Shown here one piece after another: positions 12,930-16,697 of a stretch of DNA of 16,697 nt (position 1 is its first letter; each line of letters starts with the position of its first letter). The position numbers and the translations under genes are program-made. The stretch is from an uncultured Lachnospiraceae bacterium (lineage in GTDB: Bacteria > Bacillota > Clostridia > Lachnospirales > Lachnospiraceae): the NCBI GenBank assembly GCA_947594335.1, contig CANQEC010000027.1:1-16697 (forward strand), in the 5' to 3' direction. The notes under the pieces were generated by a model. It saw nothing but the letters and a program-made list of their open reading frames with translations. It ran no database searches and had not been told where the DNA came from.

Positions 12930-13361
12930 TCAGCCCGCAAGCAGTTTATAAAGCATGCGGTAGAGCTCAGCCGCTTCTTCCTGGTCCAGAGGCAGACTCT
13001 GTGCCAGCTTTTCCGGTATTTCCAGCGCTTCCTCTTTCAGAAGCTCCCCTTTTTCCGTAATGGAGATGATCAGATTCCTCTCATCCTCCGTGGAACGTTT
13101 GCGGGTCAGGAATCCTTTTGATTCCAGCTTTTTCAGCAGAGGCGTCAGCGTGCCGGAGTCCAGATACAAGCGCCTCCCCAGCTCTTTTACATTCACCTCT
13201 TTTCTGTCCCACATAACCATCATCGTAATATACTGGGTGTAGGTCAGGCCAATTTTGTCGAGAAACGGCTTATACCGCTTAATGACATCCCGGGAACACG
13301 CATACAGAGGGAAGCAGAGCTGATTCTCTATTTTTAAGGCCTCGTATTTTTTTTCATCCAT
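12930..13361 (-). CDS. MarR-family transcriptional regulator, OhrR type (organic peroxide sensor)
   Basis: A DNA-binding repressor of 143 residues. The sequence follows Bacillus OhrR closely: ENQLCFPLY with the peroxide-sensing Cys at residue 16, YKPFLDKIGLTYTQY, VKELGRRLYLDSGTLTPLLK as the recognition helix-turn-helix, and SKGFLTRKRSTEDERN as the wing. In OhrR, oxidation of this cysteine releases DNA. Cys22 (YACSR) is an extra cysteine where Bacillus OhrR has Ser. No ohr peroxidase gene adjoins it, so its target may be elsewhere or it may act on the dapF-like gene downstream. ATG at 13361 follows GGAGG with 10-base spacing. An operator-like palindrome lies in its own leader, which suggests autoregulation. 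Confidence 0.9.
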   Translation of the reverse strand: MDEKKYEALKIENQLCFPLYACSRDVIKRYKPFLDKIGLTYTQYITMMVMWDRKEVNVKELGRRLYLDSGTLTPLLKKLESKGFLTRKRSTEDERNLIISITEKGELLKEEALEIPEKLAQSLPLDQEEAAELYRMLYKLLAG

Positions 13362-13400
13362 TATGCATTAACCTCCATGAGCAAACCTGAACAACCTATG

Positions 13401-13418
13401 CTTAAGTGTACACTATAG
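13401..13418. promoter_or_regulatory. Palindromic operator candidate for the OhrR-like regulator
   Basis: An 18-base near-perfect palindrome with a perfect AGTGTACACT core, located between the -10 box and the regulator's start codon. A dyad at this place is typical for MarR autoregulation. It differs from the AT-rich Bacillus OhrR operator as I remember it. Confidence 0.6.
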
Positions 13419-13426
13419 TTCCCTAT

Positions 13427-13455
13427 AATTTACCACATATTTCGGTCTGACTCAA
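13427..13455 (-). promoter_or_regulatory. Promoter of the OhrR-like gene
   Basis: -35 TTGAGT (13450-13455), a 17-base spacer ending in TGG, and -10 TAAATT (13427-13432) on the minus strand; the TGn gives an extended -10. The palindrome at 13401-13418 lies just downstream. Confidence 0.7.
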
Positions 13456-13483
13456 GACGTATTTGCTATAATCGGCAATTTTA

Positions 13484-16400
13484 TTATTTTTTATCAGATT
13501 CTTTTATGTTCTTTTTTATGTTCACTGTAATTACAAACTTTTTACTGCCTGATTTCACTGTTATCTTCGTCTTGCCGGTTTTGAGCGCTTTAACCACTCC
13601 TTTTGCGCTGACCGAAGCAATCTTTTTATTGGCGGACTGATATGTCACCTTCTGCAGCGAAGTGATCGGTGTGATCACCGGTTTGAGCGTAATCTTCTCT
13701 CCCTTGGCGAGAGTCAGCGTCTTCTCCAGTCCGGAAATCTTTTTCGTCTTGACATCGCCTTTCTGTACGGTAACCGTGATCTTCTTTTTCAGTCCGCTCG
13801 CCAGAGTGACCGTGATCTTTGCGCTGCCGGTTTTGTTCTTTGCCGTCAGTGTACATTTTTTCCGGTTTCCTGTGCTTTTAACCGTCACAATCTTTGTATT
13901 TCCCGATTTCCAGGAGACAACCTTGTCGCCCTTTGCCAGCCCGGACACTGTCAGCTTGCTTGTTGACTGCTTTTTCTTCAGAACGATGCTGCTGGCGCTC
14001 AGCTTAATCGTCGCCTTCAGTTTTCCCAGCTCCCTGCTCTCAGCCGCCCCGCATACGCTGCAGGTACGCGTCTCGAGCCCTGTTTTCGCCACAGTCGGCT
14101 CCTGGACAACGACATATTCCCCGTAGGTGTGTCCTGCCGCAGGGATCACTTCCAGCGTCTCCTCATATCCGCACACCGCGCATTTACGGTACCGGCGCCC
14201 GGACTGTGTACATGTCGCAGGCTGCTCGGCGGCCGCGCCGAAACTGTGTCCTGTCGCGGGGATTGTCTCCAGCGTCTCTTCATATCCGCACACCGCGCAT
14301 TTATAATACCGGCGGCCGGGCTGTGCGCATGTCGCGGGCTGTTCGGCTGCCGCGCCGAAGCTGTGGGGCGCCGCAGGGGTCTCCCCTGCCTCCTCCTCAT
14401 ATCCACATATAATGCATCTGTGATACTGGAGCGCAGACTGCGTACAGGTCACCGGATTATTGGTAACTGCACCATACACATGACCCAGCGCGGGAACTGT
14501 CTCAGCTGCCTTTTTGTTCCCGCACACAGAACATTCCTGATGCTGACTGCCAGGCTGTGTACACGTCGCTGGGTTATCCACAACCGTCTTATATTTGTGC
14601 TCCTCCATAGGGATTGTTTCAGCTGCCTTTTTATCCCCGCACACAGAACATTCCTGATGCTGGCGGCCAGTCTTTGTGCATGTCGCAGGATCATCTACGA
14701 CTGTTTTATAGCTGTGCGGAGCAAATTTCAGCGTCACCGTGATGATCTTCTGCCCCGCCACCGCAGAAGCAGGCGCTTTCGTGTCATACTGATAACTGAC
14801 CTCGCCCGGAACAGAGCCGGAAAATCTGATGACTCCGTTCTGATAAACCGCACCCGAAGCAGTAACCGTCACCCTGGACAATTCCTCTTTCTTCAGCAGC
14901 CCGGTCAGATCGACCTGCCGGCTTCCGCCCAGTGAACAAGTCGGAAGCTCTCTCACAAGCGAGCCGCATATGAGATACTGCAGCGCCGTGTTTTGGCTGA
15001 GATCCAGACCTGCCAGCCGGTTATTCTCGCAGTCCAGTCCGGTCATGTTACTACAGCCGCTCACATTCAGGCTCTCGATCCGGTTGTTGGCGCAGTTCAG
15101 GATTTCAAGAAGCGTATGCTCCGATACATCCAGCGCCGAAAGCTGATTGTTCTCACAGATGATCTGCTTTATGGTATGGCCGTACTGCCGATCTACCGTG
15201 CTGCACAGATTCAGAGTTTCGATCCGGTTGTCCGAACAGTCCAGCCAGGATATATACTTATTTTTCGACAGGTCAAGCTTTGTCAGCTGGTTTGAATTGC
15301 AGATTATGTTCTGCAGACCGACATCCTCACTTACATTGATGTCCGTAAGCTGATTCTCCTGGCATTCAATCGTATTCAGTCCGCTGTGCTTCCCGATCAC
15401 AAGACTGGTCAGCTGATTGCGGGAACAGTCCACCAGCCTTAATTTGGAATATCCGCTCACATCGAGACTGGTCAGCTGATTGTCCTCGCAGTTCAGCTCC
15501 AGAAGTGCCGTGCCCGTCCCAATCGTCAGCCTTTTCAGCTTGTTTGAGCCGCAGGAAATTGTCTGAATCTGCGCACACGGACTCACATTCAGATCCGTAA
15601 GCTGATTTGAATCGCAGAACAGAGTGGCCAGATTCTCCGTCCAGCCAAGATCAAGACTCGTCAGCTGGTTTTTGCCGCAGTCAAGAGATGTCAGCTTCGT
15701 GTTCTGGTTCATTTTCAGATCTGTAAGCTGATTCTGCCTGCAGTTCAGATCCGTCAGAGACAGACAGCTACTCAGGTCGAGGCTTGTCAGCTGATTATTG
15801 GTACAGTTCAGCACGGTCAGTTTTGAATTCTTTCTCACATCAAGGCTTGCCAGTTCGTTATTGCCGCATTTTATTTCCGTCAGAGCCGGATTTTTGCTCA
15901 CGTCCAGCGTTTTCAATTTATTATTGCTGCAGTCCAGGCTCTGCAGGGAAGTAAAATATTCAATACCGGTCAGATCGCTGACCGTTTCCCATTTCGTACC
16001 TGCCTTTGCTCCCTTTATCTCGATACTGGTAACCGCAGCGATCTCCGCCGCGCTCAGCGTGCCGTTTTTGTCCGTATCCAGATTCTCTTTCACATACGTC
16101 CGGAATCTTTCGTCCGGAAAATTCTGTTCGCTGACCGCCACCGGCGCGTTGTCCGCGGTGTCCGGCATATACGCGTCCGCATCCAGCAGTTCAACCTCCT
16201 CGGCCGCCTCAATCACAAGCTCCGCAGGGCCTTCCTCCAAAAGGGCGCCCTCATCCCCGCTTTCTTCCGGTCCGGCTTCCGGTTCCGAAATTTCCGTCTC
16301 CGGGGATTCCCCCTCCGAATTTTCTTCTGTCACTGTGTCCGCCTGCGGATCTTCCTCATCCAGGATCACATCCGCCGCAGAGGTATCTTCCCCGGAAATC

Positions 16401-16621
16401 TCCGCCGCCAAATCTTCCACATCCGGAATTTCTCCCGGCTTCGTTGCATTTTGCGATTCTTCCCCCGCAAAAATCTCTGAATTTTCAGCCTGAACAGTGT
16501 CCGCCGCGTCTGCCGCCATCCACTCATTTCCGTCAGATATCAGCTCTTCTGCCATGGCCGGCATGCTTCCCTGCAAAAGCAAAAAACCTGCAAGCAGGAC
16601 AGATAAAATCCTTCTTTTCAT
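13484..16621 (-). CDS. Large secreted leucine-rich-repeat protein with EF-hand-like segment, CxxC modules and Ig-like domains
   Basis: 1045 residues from ATG at 16619-16621, which has a perfect AAGGAGG. Signal peptide MKRRILSVLLAGFLLLQG ending PAMA (about residue 24). Residues 26-156 are a very acidic, Ser/Thr-containing linker. Residues 166-200 hold the NFPDERFRTYVKENLDTDKN segment with a calcium-loop-like DTDKNGTLSAAE. About 214-556 are some 15 leucine-rich repeats of about 21 residues (LTSLDCSNNQ-type). Residues 636-866 are six modules of about 38-40 residues, each with PATCT-type and CSVCG-type pairs. The C-terminus (about 870-1045) is Lys-rich, with two Ig-like (BIG2-type) domains. There is no LPXTG or membrane anchor. 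It probably acts outside the cell in adhesion or surface binding; the ligand is unknown. Confidence 0.92.
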   Translation of the reverse strand: MKRRILSVLLAGFLLLQGSMPAMAEELISDGNEWMAADAADTVQAENSEIFAGEESQNATKPGEIPDVEDLAAEISGEDTSAADVILDEEDPQADTVTEENSEGESPETEISEPEAGPEESGDEGALLEEGPAELVIEAAEEVELLDADAYMPDTADNAPVAVSEQNFPDERFRTYVKENLDTDKNGTLSAAEIAAVTSIEIKGAKAGTKWETVSDLTGIEYFTSLQSLDCSNNKLKTLDVSKNPALTEIKCGNNELASLDVRKNSKLTVLNCTNNQLTSLDLSSCLSLTDLNCRQNQLTDLKMNQNTKLTSLDCGKNQLTSLDLGWTENLATLFCDSNQLTDLNVSPCAQIQTISCGSNKLKRLTIGTGTALLELNCEDNQLTSLDVSGYSKLRLVDCSRNQLTSLVIGKHSGLNTIECQENQLTDINVSEDVGLQNIICNSNQLTKLDLSKNKYISWLDCSDNRIETLNLCSTVDRQYGHTIKQIICENNQLSALDVSEHTLLEILNCANNRIESLNVSGCSNMTGLDCENNRLAGLDLSQNTALQYLICGSLVRELPTCSLGGSRQVDLTGLLKKEELSRVTVTASGAVYQNGVIRFSGSVPGEVSYQYDTKAPASAVAGQKIITVTLKFAPHSYKTVVDDPATCTKTGRQHQECSVCGDKKAAETIPMEEHKYKTVVDNPATCTQPGSQHQECSVCGNKKAAETVPALGHVYGAVTNNPVTCTQSALQYHRCIICGYEEEAGETPAAPHSFGAAAEQPATCAQPGRRYYKCAVCGYEETLETIPATGHSFGAAAEQPATCTQSGRRYRKCAVCGYEETLEVIPAAGHTYGEYVVVQEPTVAKTGLETRTCSVCGAAESRELGKLKATIKLSASSIVLKKKQSTSKLTVSGLAKGDKVVSWKSGNTKIVTVKSTGNRKKCTLTAKNKTGSAKITVTLASGLKKKITVTVQKGDVKTKKISGLEKTLTLAKGEKITLKPVITPITSLQKVTYQSANKKIASVSAKGVVKALKTGKTKITVKSGSKKFVITVNIKKNIKESDKK
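14130..14715 (-). repeat. Six tandem CxxC-module repeats in the LRR protein
   Basis: Each unit of about 115-120 bases encodes H-x-x-G/K, PATCT, GRxYxKC, CxxCG and IPAxGH elements. Units 4 and 5 are nearly identical (HSFGAAAEQPATC twice), as are units 1 and 2 (KTVVDDPATC / KTVVDNPATC), which points to recent internal duplications. Unit 3 is more diverged and unit 6 lacks the first cysteine. Confidence 0.85.
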
Positions 16622-16697
16622 TTTTGACCTCCTTTGTGCATTTCCACAGCCGATAATTTCCACACCATTTCTGTTGTCTGCTTCAGACTCTTCTCCC

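Noticed and set aside
14129..14935. Plus-strand frame of 268 codons opposite the CxxC modules
   Set aside because: A mirror of the repeated coding region of the LRR protein; Cys/Arg-rich composition arises from the repeats.

Overview
The window looks like chromosomal DNA of a gut-type Clostridia, most likely Lachnospiraceae. Evidence is moderate GC with AT-rich intergenic spacers, strong AGGAGG ribosome binding sites, low-GC Gram-positive -35/-10 promoters, an OhrR-type MarR regulator close to Bacillus OhrR, a LarB protein, and a secreted LRR/Ig-like protein of the kind common in that family. Every protein gene I accept is on the minus strand, so it reads from high to low coordinates. The only plus-strand transcript I can argue for is a small antisense RNA.

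Region A (7461 to 1) is a metal-themed transport block. A consensus promoter (7433-7461) drives a cobalamin riboswitch (7231-7396) with a perfect 10-bp closing helix. A second structured leader (6984-7117) follows, then a P1B-type heavy-metal ATPase with an unusual His/Cys-rich N-terminus (6953-4368). Next comes a nickel/dipeptide-type ABC importer: binding protein (4200-2650), two permeases (2474-1527 and 1522-695) and an ATPase that runs off the window (683 to 1). The riboswitch suggests the block handles cobalt, perhaps also nickel. That is inference; the substrate cannot be read from the sequence.

Region B (about 7686-8038) is a compact locus laid out like the Fst/par type I toxin-antitoxin systems. 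It has a 30-residue membrane peptide gene on the minus strand, a convergent plus-strand RNA with its own promoter, a shared 14-bp terminator between them, and a direct repeat that makes the plus-strand RNA antisense to the peptide's start codon region. I consider it the best candidate for an undescribed system here.

Region C (8207-9994) holds a cyclase-family metalloenzyme, a 42-bp tandem repeat, larB (nickel-pincer nucleotide cofactor synthesis) without larC or larE beside it, and an array of three strong hairpins.

Region D (10015-13455) holds a PD-(D/E)XK (Rpn/PDDEXK_2-like) protein fused in frame to a GNAT acetyltransferase, a DapF-family protein in which both catalytic cysteines (positions 73 and 217) are serine while the substrate-binding residues are kept, and an OhrR-type regulator with its promoter and a palindromic operator.

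Region E (13484-16621) is one large secreted protein: signal peptide, acidic linker, EF-hand-like segment, leucine-rich repeats, six CxxC modules and Ig-like C-terminal domains.
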